Assembly (NCBI GenBank): GCA_016288205.1
Contig: JAEEYO010000015.1
Location: 141,826-205,825, forward strand
DNA from: Treponema sp.
GTDB taxonomy: Bacteria; Spirochaetota; Spirochaetia; Treponematales; Treponemataceae
Direction of reading: 5' to 3'
Length of the DNA: 64,000 bases
Under the pieces are notes generated by a model, which made no database searches, had not been told where the DNA came from, and saw only the letters and a list, made by a program, of their open reading frames with translations. Positions 23,932 through 34,244 of this stretch are shown here, one piece after another; positions within the stretch are counted from its first letter, which is position 1, and each line of letters opens with the position of its first letter. The translations under genes and the position numbers were made by a program.

Positions 23932-25353
23932 ATGGAGCAGATTAAATATGATTTTACGGTGGACAATCTGGGACCCTGCACGGTTCCCTCACCGATAGAG
24001 CTTTCACGCGAGCATGGCAATTACCGAGCAACCTACGTGAAGGACACGTCTTTCGTTAGAAATCAGGTCAATGTTTTCGCCGACGACCCTGCGGACGCTA
24101 ACGACATGACGAACCTGATGGAGAAAGCGGGCCCAAGGGAAAAAATCTACTTCAATCCGGCTCATGTCACAGCTGGAATCTGCACATGCGGAGGTCTCTG
24201 CCCGGGACTCAACGACGTCATTCGCGCTGTGGTAAGGTGTCTGTGGAACCGCTACGGCGTGCGAAGAATCAAAGGAATACAGTTCGGCTACAAGGGATTT
24301 TTCCAGGACCAGGGATTTGACTCCATCGACCTGAACCCGGCGAACGTGGACGAGATACACAAGATTGGAGGATCCTTCCTCGGAACTTCACGCGGAGGCG
24401 GAGACAGGACAGGGGAAATCGTGGACTCCATCGAGCGAATGGGAATCAACGTGATGTTCATCATCGGCGGTGACGGAACCCAGCGCGGAGCATTGGACAT
24501 TGGAAACGAGATTGAGAGACGCGGGCTCAAGGTTGCGGTTGTCGGAATCCCCAAGACGGTGGACAACGACCTCCAGTTCATTGACCGCTCATTCGGATTC
24601 GAGACGGCGGTTCAGCAGGCTACAAAGGCCGTTAACTCATGCCACATGGAAGCCCAGTCACAGATTAACGGAATCGGTCTTCTGAAGCTGATGGGACGTG
24701 AGTCTGGATTCATCGCAACAGCGGCGGCCATCGCAAGCCATGAGGCGAACTTCTGCCTGATCCCCGAGGTTCCCTTCGAGATGGACGGCCCCAACGGATT
24801 CCTTGCTCACCTTGAGGAAAGACTCCACAGACGCGGACATGCGGTTATTGTTGTGGCAGAGGGTGCGGGACAGGATCTGCTTGCTGCCACAAACCAGACC
24901 GACGCTTCCGGAAACAAAAAGCTCGCCGACATCGGAACCTTCATCAAGGACCGCATCACGGACTACTTCAAGGAAAAGAAGACACACATCAACCTCAAGT
25001 ACATTGACCCGAGCTATGAGGTACGTGCGGCTGTCACAACGGCAAATGACTCAATCTACTGCGAGAGACTTGGAAACAACGCCGTACACGCTGCCATGGC
25101 GGGAAAGACAAAGATCGTAATCGGTCTCGTGCATGACAAGTACGTGCACATCCCCATCTCAATGGCGACCTTGAAGAGAAACATCGTTGACCCGGAGAGC
25201 TCTCTCTGGAGAGACTGCCTTGACGCAACATTGCAGCCGGTCTACATGGTGAACAACATCAACACCGTAACCGAAAAGCTCCGTCAGGCGGCATCCGAGG
25301 CAAACACCAAGGCCCTTGAGAGACTTGAGAAAGTGACAAAGATGAAGAAATAA
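23932..25353 (+). CDS. pfk: 6-phosphofructokinase, long spirochaetal clade
   Basis: Phosphorylates fructose 6-phosphate in glycolysis. The 473-residue length fits the long group II/clade X enzymes. Motifs seen are [15 protein letters not shown] near residue 83, [15 protein letters not shown] near residue 180, [17 protein letters not shown] with the catalytic Asp, and MGRESGFIA. Enzymes of this group are often labelled pyrophosphate-dependent, but those carry GGDD; the Gly in GGDGT predicts ATP as donor, as in plant and trypanosome relatives. An AAGAGG box precedes the ATG. It is a single-gene unit with its own promoter and terminator. Confidence 0.9.
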   Translation: MEQIKYDFTVDNLGPCTVPSPIELSREHGNYRATYVKDTSFVRNQVNVFADDPADANDMTNLMEKAGPREKIYFNPAHVTAGICTCGGLCPGLNDVIRAVVRCLWNRYGVRRIKGIQFGYKGFFQDQGFDSIDLNPANVDEIHKIGGSFLGTSRGGGDRTGEIVDSIERMGINVMFIIGGDGTQRGALDIGNEIERRGLKVAVVGIPKTVDNDLQFIDRSFGFETAVQQATKAVNSCHMEAQSQINGIGLLKLMGRESGFIATAAAIASHEANFCLIPEVPFEMDGPNGFLAHLEERLHRRGHAVIVVAEGAGQDLLAATNQTDASGNKKLADIGTFIKDRITDYFKEKKTHINLKYIDPSYEVRAAVTTANDSIYCERLGNNAVHAAMAGKTKIVIGLVHDKYVHIPISMATLKRNIVDPESSLWRDCLDATLQPVYMVNNINTVTEKLRQAASEANTKALERLEKVTKMKK

Positions 25354-25380
25354 GGCGGTCTCCCCGTCTCAACCTATAAG

Positions 25381-25405
25381 CCCCACGCACCGACGTGGGG
25401 TTTTT
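25381..25405 (+). terminator. Intrinsic terminator of pfk
   Basis: A perfect 7-bp stem CCCCACG/CGTGGGG with a six-base loop, followed by TTTTTATTT, 27 bases after the pfk stop. Confidence 0.92.
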
Positions 25406-25477
25406 ATTTGGCAAGGACGGGATGGCAGACTACTATGGAAACACTGAATAATGCTTCCCGTATTAATCAGCGTTTCC

Positions 25478-28403
25478 CTATCTTTTCAGGCTTGGCTCCG
25501 TCATTGTCTTTGATCCGTCCGCGAAATGGGCGATTGTCGTATACCAGCAGCCTTTCGGGACTTTCTGATAATTTGACCTGTCGTATGTGAAGGTCTGGCT
25601 CGCCGTCTTGATTGAGACTTCCATTCCCTTGCTTTCCCAGAGCCTGATGTCTTCATCCTCGCTGCCATCGGAGATTTTCACCGTGCTGTAGAGCGTGTGG
25701 ACGAGCGTGGGTGCGTCGCAGTAAACCTGCACACCGTTAGTTCCCTGGACCATATTCTTGATTATACACTTGATTTCACTGGACGTGCCCTTGTAAATGT
25801 AATAGTCCGGGTAGATGTATTCCGTACCAGAAAAACCTGAGGTGGCGGTAGAATAGGAATCATTGTAAAAAGGAATGATCTTATACCATTTTCCATTCAC
25901 CTGACTTTGAGTTACACTATTTTTGAGTATATTAGTGTCTACCACTTCATTGCCTTCCCAATAACTCTTCTGAAGAAAACGACCCAACCCACAATCCACA
26001 TCCCAATAGAGTTCCTCTGACGACGAAGTCTTAAGCCCAAATGATGCAATTTCAAGATTTTTCGCGACATCCACCGACTCACAGTCTCCCATTATATACC
26101 ACAGAGAATCCCCCGAATTCTTCTCGGCATAAAAAGTTACGGGTTTTTCTGTCATCCTGTTGAACGCAGCAAAGCTTTTGACCACCTTGTTGCCGCTCAT
26201 GTCCTTCGCCACGACGCAGATTGTATAGCATCCTTCATCCAGCCCAAGGTACGGAATGAGAATCTTGTCCGCGTAGAGGTCGTAGGTGATTGTCTTTCCT
26301 TCGTATGCGGAAAGCTCCTCAAGCGTATAGGAACGATATGTAACGGAACTGCCCGGATTCGGAATAAAATAGTATGTAAGCTCTCCCAATCCGTCCTCCG
26401 AGTAAATTTTTATATTATCCTCCGGTAGCTTAAAATAATATGCCGCAGAGTCTCCGTGAATGTATTCAAAAATATTGTAGTATTCCATAGTCGGGGGAGC
26501 AGCATCATCTCTAAGATTAAATCTCTGGCTCACGGGACCATTGTCATTGAGCTTAATATACTCTTGTGTGTTTGACACATAGACCGTGCCATCGGATTTA
26601 TTTACAGCCTTCACATAAACTCTGTATATCTCCGGTGTCTTGAGGTAAATTCCCTGCTCTCCTGAAAGAGCGAAGGAGCTCAAATTGTTCTTCGAGTCCT
26701 TGAATATGAGATACCAGCTGTAGTCTTTGCTGAATTTATTTGCGTTTGTAACCGTAATCCTGTCGTACCCACTTCCGCTCTCAATCTGCGAAGCAAGGAA
26801 TATTGTCGACGGTTTGGCACCTGAATCGATGGAATCCACCATTGTCGGAGCTGGATCGACAACAACCTCGAATTCCCTATAGCGGGAGCTTTCAGACGGA
26901 TTCGACTCAACCTTCAGGCTCAGGTATTTTCCGACTGACGCCGAGGAGCACCAGTAGCCATCCAAAAAGAAAAAGTAAGAATAGGGGTAAATTTTATAGT
27001 CATGCCCCGCAGTTAAATCGAAATCATTGTCCGTATAATCTCTCTCGGTTCCATCAGTCAAATCAACAACGCGATATTGGGAGCCAAAGATTGCTGACAC
27101 ACCCATAATATCCTTCAGTCGGTTATAATTATAAGGTGTAATGCTAAAACGTCGTTTTCCAGATTCAACTTTAGTTTCGCAGCAGTTGATGTCAAAATCT
27201 GGACGTGGAGGAATCGCCCTCAAGGTTTCATGAAGATTTCCAACCTCATCCTCCCCGATTATTTTCACATAGGTGATTAAATCCGGCTTCTCGTTGATGA
27301 AGGAAAACACTCCTTCTTTCACCTCCACCGGTATGTTCACGGAATCCTGTGAATATCCATAGAAAACATAGCGTTTGAATGGAGCCGAATACGAGCCGTA
27401 AAAGACCTCAAGCGAGTCGCCATCAAGGGTTAAGGTCACTGTGTCGCCGGATGCGTCAGACACTTTTGGATGTAAATCATTCCAGCTAATTTCACTAAAA
27501 CGTAAGTACGCACCATCCATTATGCAATCTTTGATTACATAATAAGAAAATTTTTCATTGCTCTCGTTTCCGCAGCCGTCCAAAAGCGCAATCTCAAGCT
27601 TAACAACGCCGTCGTCCATTGTCCTCAATTTATATGAGGTGGAATACGAGCCGTCGGAATTCTTTTTACAGTTTCTGGAAATCGGAATCGTAGAGACGGA
27701 GGGCGTTGAGTTTTTTTCGACACCATCGACAGCCTTATAATATGTCTCGGTAATCTGAACCTCGCCCACCCCGGATTGCTCGTCATATCCCGCAAAAGTA
27801 ATCCACACGGAATCCTTTATGTGGTTCAGGCTGTAGTCACCATGGGCAAAATCACCGGCCTGCTCATCCGACCATGAGGCGAAATCCTTTGCCGTAAGCT
27901 CCCTGTATCCGCTTGCAGACTCATCCTCTGCGGAAAAAAGCGCGGAATATGTCATTACCGGCGGGAAGGTCTCGGAGGAAAGATAGCACCGGGGTCTTAC
28001 CTCAAGGCCGTCCTGAATCCGCCTGATTGTCGCCTTTGCCGTGTAAATCTCGGTTCCGTTTTCCGTGTCCTCGGTCATGGACTCTTCGCTGAACGTCACA
28101 GCGTCCAAATCCAGCCTGGAGCTGTCCGTGCAAGTCCATCCCCTGAATATGACGCCATCCCTTTTCGTCAGCTGTACGGTAAAACTGTCCCCCTCGGCAC
28201 CTGTAAAAGACTGCGGATAAACCGAGCCGTAATCCGATGAGCCAAGGACTACCTCGATTGTGGTTTTGGGAGCATTCGCATGGGCAATCTCATCTTCAAT
28301 CTGTTTTTTTATCTCAGCTCCGTTCAGGAAATTCTCACAGGAAGTAAATACCCCCCCCCGTCAAAAGTATAGTGACAAACAGCGGCAAAACAAACTTTTT
28401 CAT
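25478..28403 (-). pseudogene. Large surface lipoprotein, frameshifted at a 9-base G tract (probably phase-variable)
   Basis: The start at 28403 has a consensus promoter and a GGAGG box, and encodes a hydrophobic signal (MKKFVLPLFVTILL). With the nine G present, the frame stops after 22 codons. Removing one G, or adding two, joins it to the 2.6 kb frame below and gives about 974 residues with a spirochaetal lipobox ending VFTSC (Cys22). The next 60 residues (DYGSVYPQSFTGAEGDSF, then VIFRGW) resemble a Listeria-Bacteroides/InlB-type repeat. The rest is a long beta-rich extracellular protein with repeated Ig-like segments (DGCGNESNEKFSYYV, VGNLHETL). No catalytic motif is seen. It is called a pseudogene only in the state sequenced; an ON/OFF switch is my reading. 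Confidence 0.8.
28351..28359 (-). repeat. Nine-base G homopolymer in the lipoprotein signal peptide
   Basis: Nine consecutive C on the plus strand (G on the coding strand) cover codons 15-18 of the lipoprotein. Eight or eleven G restore the reading frame. Such tracts are classic slipped-strand sites. Confidence 0.95.
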
Positions 28404-28439
28404 ATCACGCCTCCAAAAGGAAAGATTCGTCCACAATAA

Positions 28440-28468
28440 ATTATAATGCAAACCTCGGGATTTATCAA
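28440..28468 (-). promoter_or_regulatory. Sigma-70 promoter of the phase-variable lipoprotein
   Basis: TTGATA, 17-base spacer, TATAAT on the minus strand, about 37 bases before the ATG at 28403. It shows the gene is built to be transcribed despite its current frame break. Confidence 0.8.
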
Positions 28469-28571
28469 ATTCTTTATTTCAAGAGACCGAAAGTTTTTAC
28501 GTTTTTTTGCTTGCAAAAAATGCGAGTCTTTTGCGAGCAAGTGAAAACTTTCAAGCAAGCGACAGCTTGCT

Positions 28572-28997
28572 AGATGGACAGTTCACGTTAAAAACATTAA
28601 TGAAAATCATTGCCAAACACTTCAAAAAAATTGCAAAGCATTATATGATTATAGTAGGTTTGTCGCAATGGTTCGGGAAAACGCACAAATTGGATTCTCG
28701 GATTCCGATGCGATAGAAAGAGCTGTGGATGAGGCAATCAAGGAAAAGCTGCTCAGCGGATTTTTCAAACGACAGAAAGCGGAGGTGATTGGAATGATTC
28801 TGGAGGAGTTTGACGAGGAAATTTTCAAAAAGAACGTCCGCGAGGATGGGTATCTGGAAGGACAGAGGCAGAAAGCCTTTGAGTCCGCGGAGAATTTTCT
28901 TAGGGAAGGAGACTCGGTGGAAAAGGTCGCACGGTGCATCGGACTTTCTCTGGAGCAAGTGAGGGAAATTGCGGAAACCATCTCCGTAAAGGCATAA
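28572..28997 (+). pseudogene. Truncated Rpn-family nuclease remnant
   Basis: The in-frame sequence from about 28572 (WTVHVKNINENHC, then LYDYSRFVA) through the C-terminus (SGFFKRQKAEVIGMILEEF) closely matches the C-terminal half of the intact Rpn gene at 45089-46018. The N-terminal PD-(D/E)XK nuclease half is missing. Homology stops abruptly at a short inverted repeat (AGCAAGC...GCTTGCT, 28553-28572). An ATG at 28668 could start a 109-residue peptide but there is no convincing ribosome site. I read it as a deletion product. Confidence 0.8.
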
Positions 28998-29022
28998 GGA
29001 CATACGCTGGTGCGGGCAAAAC

Positions 29023-30978
29023 TCACTTGGCGGCGGCGTGTTTTTTCTGCTTCTCCAGATACAGGGCCTCATCCGCCTTTTTAAGCAGGGTCTCAAGGCT
29101 CGGTATTTCACCGACATTGTAGACTGCGGCTCCCACACTCAGAGAAAGCTTATACGGCTCCCCGGACGACTCATTCCACTGATTTGAAAAATCATCTATC
29201 AAACGCAACGCAAGCTGGAACTTCTTCTCGCTAAGATGCGGCGCGACCACGGCAAACTCATCCCCGCCCAAGCGTCCTATTATGTCGGACTGACGGAAGG
29301 TCTTTTTCAGGATATCAGCCTCCATCCTGATCACCTTGTCCCCGGCAGAATGACCGTAGGAGTCGTTGATTTTCTTCAGCCCGTCAATGTCGCAGAAAAG
29401 CACCATGCCCCCCTTTCCATTCGCAAGAGAGACCTCAAGGGCCTTCTGTCCGTAGTTCAGGAATCCGCGCCGGTTCAGAACCCCGGTAAGCTCGTCAGTA
29501 ACGGAAGTCCGGGTGGCCACGGCAAACTCCTTCTCCAAATCAGCCCTCTCCTCCTCGCTCCTTGTCAGATTGTACGCCGAGGAAAGCGCGTTTGAGAACA
29601 TATTGCAGACCATGGCATAGACTGTGACATCATAGGTGCCGGGACGGAAAATCAGATAGCCGTAGACCGTGCTCGTGTGATAGAGCGCATGAACCTGCAT
29701 TTTGTCCATGTCGGCGAAGAGTCCGTCGGGAATAAGCCTCTCCTGAGGATTGAACGGAATGGGAGCCTCAGCGTTTCCGAGCCAGAATCCAGAGTAGCGG
29801 TCCAGAGCGGAATAGACGGTGGCCTTTGGCGGGAGGGAAAAGAACTCAACCCGGTCCGTAGATATGGGATGCTCGAAAAGCACCACGGCGGCCGAAAGAA
29901 TCCCCAGGGAAATCAGGTCGCTGTTGATGTGCTCCCGGAACTGAATCAGATTCACGTCATTCTGCATCTCGGTGTAAAGGTGGATCACCTGAATGAACTG
30001 GCTCCTCTTAAGACACCACTCGCCCACAGCAGGGAAATTTCCTATGTCCTTGTTGAGAATCCTGTTGCCGTTCTGGTCAATGGCGTTCATTGTCTGGTCG
30101 GAAGCCGGAACACACGAGCAGGACTGCCTGTAAAGAGCCACGGAATCCACGGTCACGTCCTTCGGCAGGGTCTTTCCCTCCATCAGCTCAAAAAGCACGC
30201 GGGCGGACTCAAATCCCTGCTTCTCCAAATCCTGATTCACGGTGGAAAGCGTCGGCGACATGATTGAGGAACGGAGCTCATCGTCGAATCCCGTCACAAT
30301 CACTTCCTCAGGAACCTTTATCTTGTGCTGCCTCAGATAATCAACGCACGCATAGGCCATCTGGTCGTTCGCGGCTATTATCGCGTCAAAGTCAATCCGT
30401 CCCTGCACGTCCCTGTAGCGGTTCAGGGCAAGAAGAGCCATGTCATAGGTAAACGCCCCGTCCATCATCAGCCTGGAGTCATACGCAATGTTGTGCTCAA
30501 GAAGCACCTGCTTGTAGATTTTCTCCCTGTTGATTGCGTCGGTGGAATTGTTCCTGGCACCCATAAGAGCAATCCTTCGGCAACCATGCTTTTCGATGAT
30601 ATGGGAAATCAGCGCGGAAAAACCGACTTTCCCGGTGCAGTAAACGGAATGTATGTCCTTGATATCCGCCCCTACGCTCACAACCGGAAGCGGCGCGAAA
30701 GATTTCAAGAAGGAGGAGACATAATCGCCTGTAGCATAGTTCAGCTGAACACCCGTCTCGAAGATGATTCCGTCCACATTGTTTGGCGTAAGATGAGCCG
30801 CGACCGAGAGATGCTGGTAGTCAAAGGAAAGCGTCGTGTCCAAAAGCTGCCCCACGGAAAAAACAAGCACCTCCAAATTGTGCTCGGCGGCAAAGGCACG
30901 TACCCCGCTGTAGATTTTCTGAGAATACTCGGATTCAATGTAGTCCGCCACAAAGGCTATTCTCTTTTTTCCTCTCAT
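29023..30978 (-). CDS. LacI-type sensor fused to a GGDEF diguanylate cyclase
   Basis: Likely makes cyclic di-GMP in response to a small ligand. Residues 1-290 form a periplasmic-binding-protein fold of the LacI/GalR type (KKRIAFVADYIESEYSQKIYSGV at the start; GFDDELRSSIMSPTLSTVNQD near residue 235), but with no DNA-binding helix-turn-helix. A middle region (300-480) looks GAF-like but is unassigned. The C-terminus has an intact GGDEF site (RLGGDEF, residues 569-575) and the RQSD inhibitory I-site five residues ahead. There is no signal peptide or membrane segment, so the sensor is probably cytosolic. No EAL or HD-GYP domain partner is in the window. Confidence 0.9.
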   Translation of the reverse strand: MRGKKRIAFVADYIESEYSQKIYSGVRAFAAEHNLEVLVFSVGQLLDTTLSFDYQHLSVAAHLTPNNVDGIIFETGVQLNYATGDYVSSFLKSFAPLPVVSVGADIKDIHSVYCTGKVGFSALISHIIEKHGCRRIALMGARNNSTDAINREKIYKQVLLEHNIAYDSRLMMDGAFTYDMALLALNRYRDVQGRIDFDAIIAANDQMAYACVDYLRQHKIKVPEEVIVTGFDDELRSSIMSPTLSTVNQDLEKQGFESARVLFELMEGKTLPKDVTVDSVALYRQSCSCVPASDQTMNAIDQNGNRILNKDIGNFPAVGEWCLKRSQFIQVIHLYTEMQNDVNLIQFREHINSDLISLGILSAAVVLFEHPISTDRVEFFSLPPKATVYSALDRYSGFWLGNAEAPIPFNPQERLIPDGLFADMDKMQVHALYHTSTVYGYLIFRPGTYDVTVYAMVCNMFSNALSSAYNLTRSEEERADLEKEFAVATRTSVTDELTGVLNRRGFLNYGQKALEVSLANGKGGMVLFCDIDGLKKINDSYGHSAGDKVIRMEADILKKTFRQSDIIGRLGGDEFAVVAPHLSEKKFQLALRLIDDFSNQWNESSGEPYKLSLSVGAAVYNVGEIPSLETLLKKADEALYLEKQKKHAAAK

Positions 30979-30987
30979 AAACCCCCG

Positions 30988-31173
30988 CTATGCGAAAAAC
31001 TCATATTTTTTGAGCCACTCCGCGTAATCCTCATCTGAAACACAGTCCTCGAAATCAAAGATCGCCTTCTCGACATCCTCGGTCCCGCCGGTCTGACTCA
31101 TGAGCTCGTACATTGTATGAAGCCGCTCGTAAACCTGCTCGGCCTTTTCTCTTTCAGATTCCATGTCTTCCAT
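30988..31173 (-). CDS. Small acidic protein, unknown function
   Basis: A 61-residue, Glu-rich, largely helical protein (MEDMESEREKAEQVYERLH to WLKKYEFFA) ending 10 bases before the sensor-cyclase start, so probably in the same transcript. A longer frame begins at a TTG that I do not favour. I recognise no family. It may be an accessory protein of the cyclase. Confidence 0.55.
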   Translation of the reverse strand: MEDMESEREKAEQVYERLHTMYELMSQTGGTEDVEKAIFDFEDCVSDEDYAEWLKKYEFFA

Positions 31174-31235
31174 TATATTACCGTACTTCCATATTGGCAA
31201 GATTTATTTTTTTTAAGTTATCTTTCCAGTTTTCC

Positions 31236-31263
31236 TTGACAAATGGACAATCTGCATTATAAT
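31236..31263 (+). promoter_or_regulatory. Consensus sigma-70 promoter of the first chemoreceptor gene
   Basis: Perfect TTGACA and perfect TATAAT with a 16-base spacer, 53 bases ahead of the MCP ATG. Chemotaxis genes in many bacteria use the flagellar sigma factor; here a housekeeping-type promoter is plain. Confidence 0.85.
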
Positions 31264-31316
31264 TTAAAAGGCATTTGTTTTTTCTCAATTATTTAACCCT
31301 ATTTCAAGGAGCTTTT

Positions 31317-33395
31317 ATGGCTTATTCATCGAGAAGGGGTCGTTCTTCGACCGTCATCGCAATTGTAAGCGCGGTTCTCATAGTGGGAATGACATTCATC
31401 GTAGTTGGCATATCGCGCCGTAATTTCCGTGTACATGCACATGACAGCATGGAACTTTTCACGAGACTAAACAGGGCAGAATTTGAGGCGGCAATGATGG
31501 AGCAGCTGACCCTCGTCAGGCAGATGAAAAAGATGCCGTCAATCAAGGAATATCTTCTTGCGCCGGGAGACGAGAATCTGCTTAACGCGGCCACCAAGGA
31601 CTTTGAGGCATACAGGAACAGCTTCCTCTCAAAATCCGTCTTCTGGATCTCCGATGTGGACAAGATGTTCTGGAGCGACATGAAGCCAGCCTATGTAGTC
31701 GACCCCTCCGATCCGACCGAATACTGGTACAACATGACCATGTACGAGACCGAAGAATACAACTTCAACATCAACTACAATCCCCAGCTCAAGGCAACGA
31801 TGCTCTGGGTAAACGCGGTCGTCCGTGACGGAGACAAGCCCATAGGAATCGTGGGATCGGGAATACCGATTTCCAACTTCATTGACACCATGTACAACGG
31901 ACTTGACAAGCGCGTCACCATGTACCTGTACAATGACCTTCTGGAGATAACGGGATCGCTTGACGACAGCATAATAGAAAAGAAGGTAAGCATCACTGAG
32001 CAGATGCCCTTCCTCGCTGACGTGGAAACAAAACCGACTGACCTGGCCATCCACTCCTCAGGCTCTGGTGAGTACCTGATCGCCCCGATTGAGCTCGTAA
32101 AATGGCACATGGTTCTCTACCGCCCCTTCACAATGAGCGACTTCTGGGAAAACGCCATCATCGTGATCATCGCGGCCGTCATAGCATCCGCAATAGTGAT
32201 ATTCCTCCTCGTGCAGATCCTCGCCATAAATGACCAGCTCACGGTCCTTGACAACGCGGTTCTGGACCTCTCATCAGGAAACGCCGACCTCACGAAGAGA
32301 ATCAACCTCAGGAACATGACAATCTTCAAGGTGTTCGGAAAGCTGGTTAAAAGCGAGAACACGTTCATAGAAAAACTTCAGGATATAATCGCGAACGTAA
32401 AGGCCTCTGAGAACAAGCTTGACTCCGTCGGAGAAAACATGTCCATAAGCACGGAGAACACGGCGAGCGCAATCACCGAGATCATAGCGAACATAGGAAG
32501 CATACACAACCAGATTACGCAGCAGTCATCGCGGGTTCAGGAGACGGCGGGTGCGGTCAATGAGATAGCGGCAAACATAAACTCCCTCGGAAGGATGATA
32601 AACAATCAGGCTGACGGAGTTTCCCAGGCATCCAGCGCGGTCGAGCAGATGATCGGCAACATCAAGTCGGTAAACTCATCCGTGGACAAGATGGCGGCGT
32701 CATTCTCGGACCTTGAGAAGCAGAGCCAGTCGGGACAGGAAAAGCAGCTTGCGGTGAACGACAAGATCAGGCAGATTGAGGAAAAATCAAAGATGCTTCA
32801 GGACGCGAACCAGGCCATTGCAAACATCGCGAGCCAGACAAACCTTCTTGCCATGAACGCTGCAATCGAGGCTGCACACGCGGGAGAAGCCGGAAAGGGA
32901 TTCGCAGTAGTCGCGGACGAAATCAGAAAGCTCTCGGAAACATCCACAGCGCAGTCAAAGACCATCGGCGAACAGCTCAGCAGCATCCAGGAATCCATCC
33001 TTGAGGTTGTAACCCAGTCACAGGAATCAAGCAAGGCGTTCTCGCTCGTCTCCACGGAGATTGACTCCACCAACAGGCTTGTGCACGAAATAAAGCTTGC
33101 GATGGAGGAGCAGGACGAAGGCTCAAAGCAGATCATAGACACCCTGCGCAACATGAACTCAAGTACGGCGGAAGTAAGGGGTGCCGCGACCGAAATGACC
33201 GAGGGCAACAAGCTGATTCTTCAGAACATGAACGGCCTGCAGGAGTCAAGCCACTCCATGAAGGAGAGCATGGACGAAATGGCTTCCGGCGCAAGAAAAA
33301 TAGACGACACCGGAACCGAGCTTTCTCAGATCGCGGTCAAGATGAAATCCTCCATCGAGGAAATCAAGTCGCAGATGGGACAGTTCACCATTTAA
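31317..33395 (+). CDS. Methyl-accepting chemotaxis protein
   Basis: A 692-residue membrane chemoreceptor. I start at [11 protein letters not shown], which has a perfect AAGGAG box; the open frame extends 14 codons upstream. It has a membrane segment near residues 15-36, a periplasmic Cache-like sensor of about 240 residues (containing [19 protein letters not shown]), a second membrane segment ([17 protein letters not shown]), a HAMP-like linker, and a cytoplasmic coiled coil with the CheA/CheW-binding tip [20 protein letters not shown]. The tip is the most conserved part of the family. It converges on the TM2 gene with an 11-base overlap. Confidence 0.95.
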   Translation: MAYSSRRGRSSTVIAIVSAVLIVGMTFIVVGISRRNFRVHAHDSMELFTRLNRAEFEAAMMEQLTLVRQMKKMPSIKEYLLAPGDENLLNAATKDFEAYRNSFLSKSVFWISDVDKMFWSDMKPAYVVDPSDPTEYWYNMTMYETEEYNFNINYNPQLKATMLWVNAVVRDGDKPIGIVGSGIPISNFIDTMYNGLDKRVTMYLYNDLLEITGSLDDSIIEKKVSITEQMPFLADVETKPTDLAIHSSGSGEYLIAPIELVKWHMVLYRPFTMSDFWENAIIVIIAAVIASAIVIFLLVQILAINDQLTVLDNAVLDLSSGNADLTKRINLRNMTIFKVFGKLVKSENTFIEKLQDIIANVKASENKLDSVGENMSISTENTASAITEIIANIGSIHNQITQQSSRVQETAGAVNEIAANINSLGRMINNQADGVSQASSAVEQMIGNIKSVNSSVDKMAASFSDLEKQSQSGQEKQLAVNDKIRQIEEKSKMLQDANQAIANIASQTNLLAMNAAIEAAHAGEAGKGFAVVADEIRKLSETSTAQSKTIGEQLSSIQESILEVVTQSQESSKAFSLVSTEIDSTNRLVHEIKLAMEEQDEGSKQIIDTLRNMNSSTAEVRGAATEMTEGNKLILQNMNGLQESSHSMKESMDEMASGARKIDDTGTELSQIAVKMKSSIEEIKSQMGQFTI

Positions 33396-34083
33396 GGAGA
33401 GGAAGACCGTTTTTGTCGCGGGCCTTTCCGACGGCAATCACGATCCAGTCCACAAATGCCCAGATTCCGACAATGGCAAACAGGAAGATGCTGAGTATGA
33501 AAAGCAGTATGACTCCTATTGGAAAGTCATCGTCGGAAACTGGCGCTCCATTGGTCTCGGCAATCACCGCCTTAATGGCATACGCCACCAAACGCACGTA
33601 AGGATATAATCCGAGCACGGACATGACCATCTGTATGATTCCCCTCTTTATTTTTCCGAGATACAGATTGTGGATTCCAAGATAACCGAAGAAAATTCCG
33701 AGAAGGAGCGCACAGAGCCTGCTCTTAGGAGATACCGTCTCCTCCGCCGACATGCCTACCGACATTCCGTCCGGTCCGAAGAATATGGCCGAATTTAGAG
33801 AATTTGAAGAAGTACTCTGAGCTGATGACGAAGCCTGGACTGAGAAAGAGGGGGCCGCTTGTGAAGAGCTCTGTCCTGACTCGGAGCCTGGTTTTGCGAG
33901 GGAGACGGGTTTCGAATCAGATCCCGGCTTTGCAAGAGAAACCTTTCCGTGAGCCTCAGTCTGTGCGTCAGAGGGAGCTCCCGCCGGGGAAGTCCACATC
34001 TCCAAGTCAATCTTCGTACCGCAGTCTCCGCAAAATTTCGCGCCATCCTCAATCTTTTTTCCACAGTTAGGACAATAAGCCAT
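33385..34083 (-). CDS. Zinc-ribbon and TM2-domain membrane protein
   Basis: A 232-residue protein with an N-terminal zinc ribbon ([19 protein letters not shown], residues 4-22), a Ser/Pro/Gln-rich linker with two copies of VSLAKPGS, and a C-terminal TM2 domain ([22 protein letters not shown], then further hydrophobic spans to a [16 protein letters not shown] end). TM2 proteins are common and functionally obscure. It has its own promoter (34140-34168) and a GGAGG-like box. Confidence 0.88.
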   Translation of the reverse strand: MAYCPNCGKKIEDGAKFCGDCGTKIDLEMWTSPAGAPSDAQTEAHGKVSLAKPGSDSKPVSLAKPGSESGQSSSQAAPSFSVQASSSAQSTSSNSLNSAIFFGPDGMSVGMSAEETVSPKSRLCALLLGIFFGYLGIHNLYLGKIKRGIIQMVMSVLGLYPYVRLVAYAIKAVIAETNGAPVSDDDFPIGVILLFILSIFLFAIVGIWAFVDWIVIAVGKARDKNGLPLLKW

Positions 34084-34139
34084 TTTTTCCTCCAGAGTTG
34101 CTTTCCTATGAAAACATTCATTAATCAGTAAACATCCAT

Positions 34140-34168
34140 ATTATAACAGGGTTTTCACCAGTATGCAA
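34140..34168 (-). promoter_or_regulatory. Sigma-70 promoter of the TM2 gene
   Basis: TTGCAT, 17-base spacer and TATAAT on the minus strand, 57 bases before the start codon of the zinc-ribbon/TM2 gene. Confidence 0.7.
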
Positions 34169-34244
34169 GCTAAACGGCATCCAAAGCTCCCGTCAGCAGT
34201 CTCCGCCCCCTAATCAAAAGCCCCGGAAATGCCGAAATAAGGGT

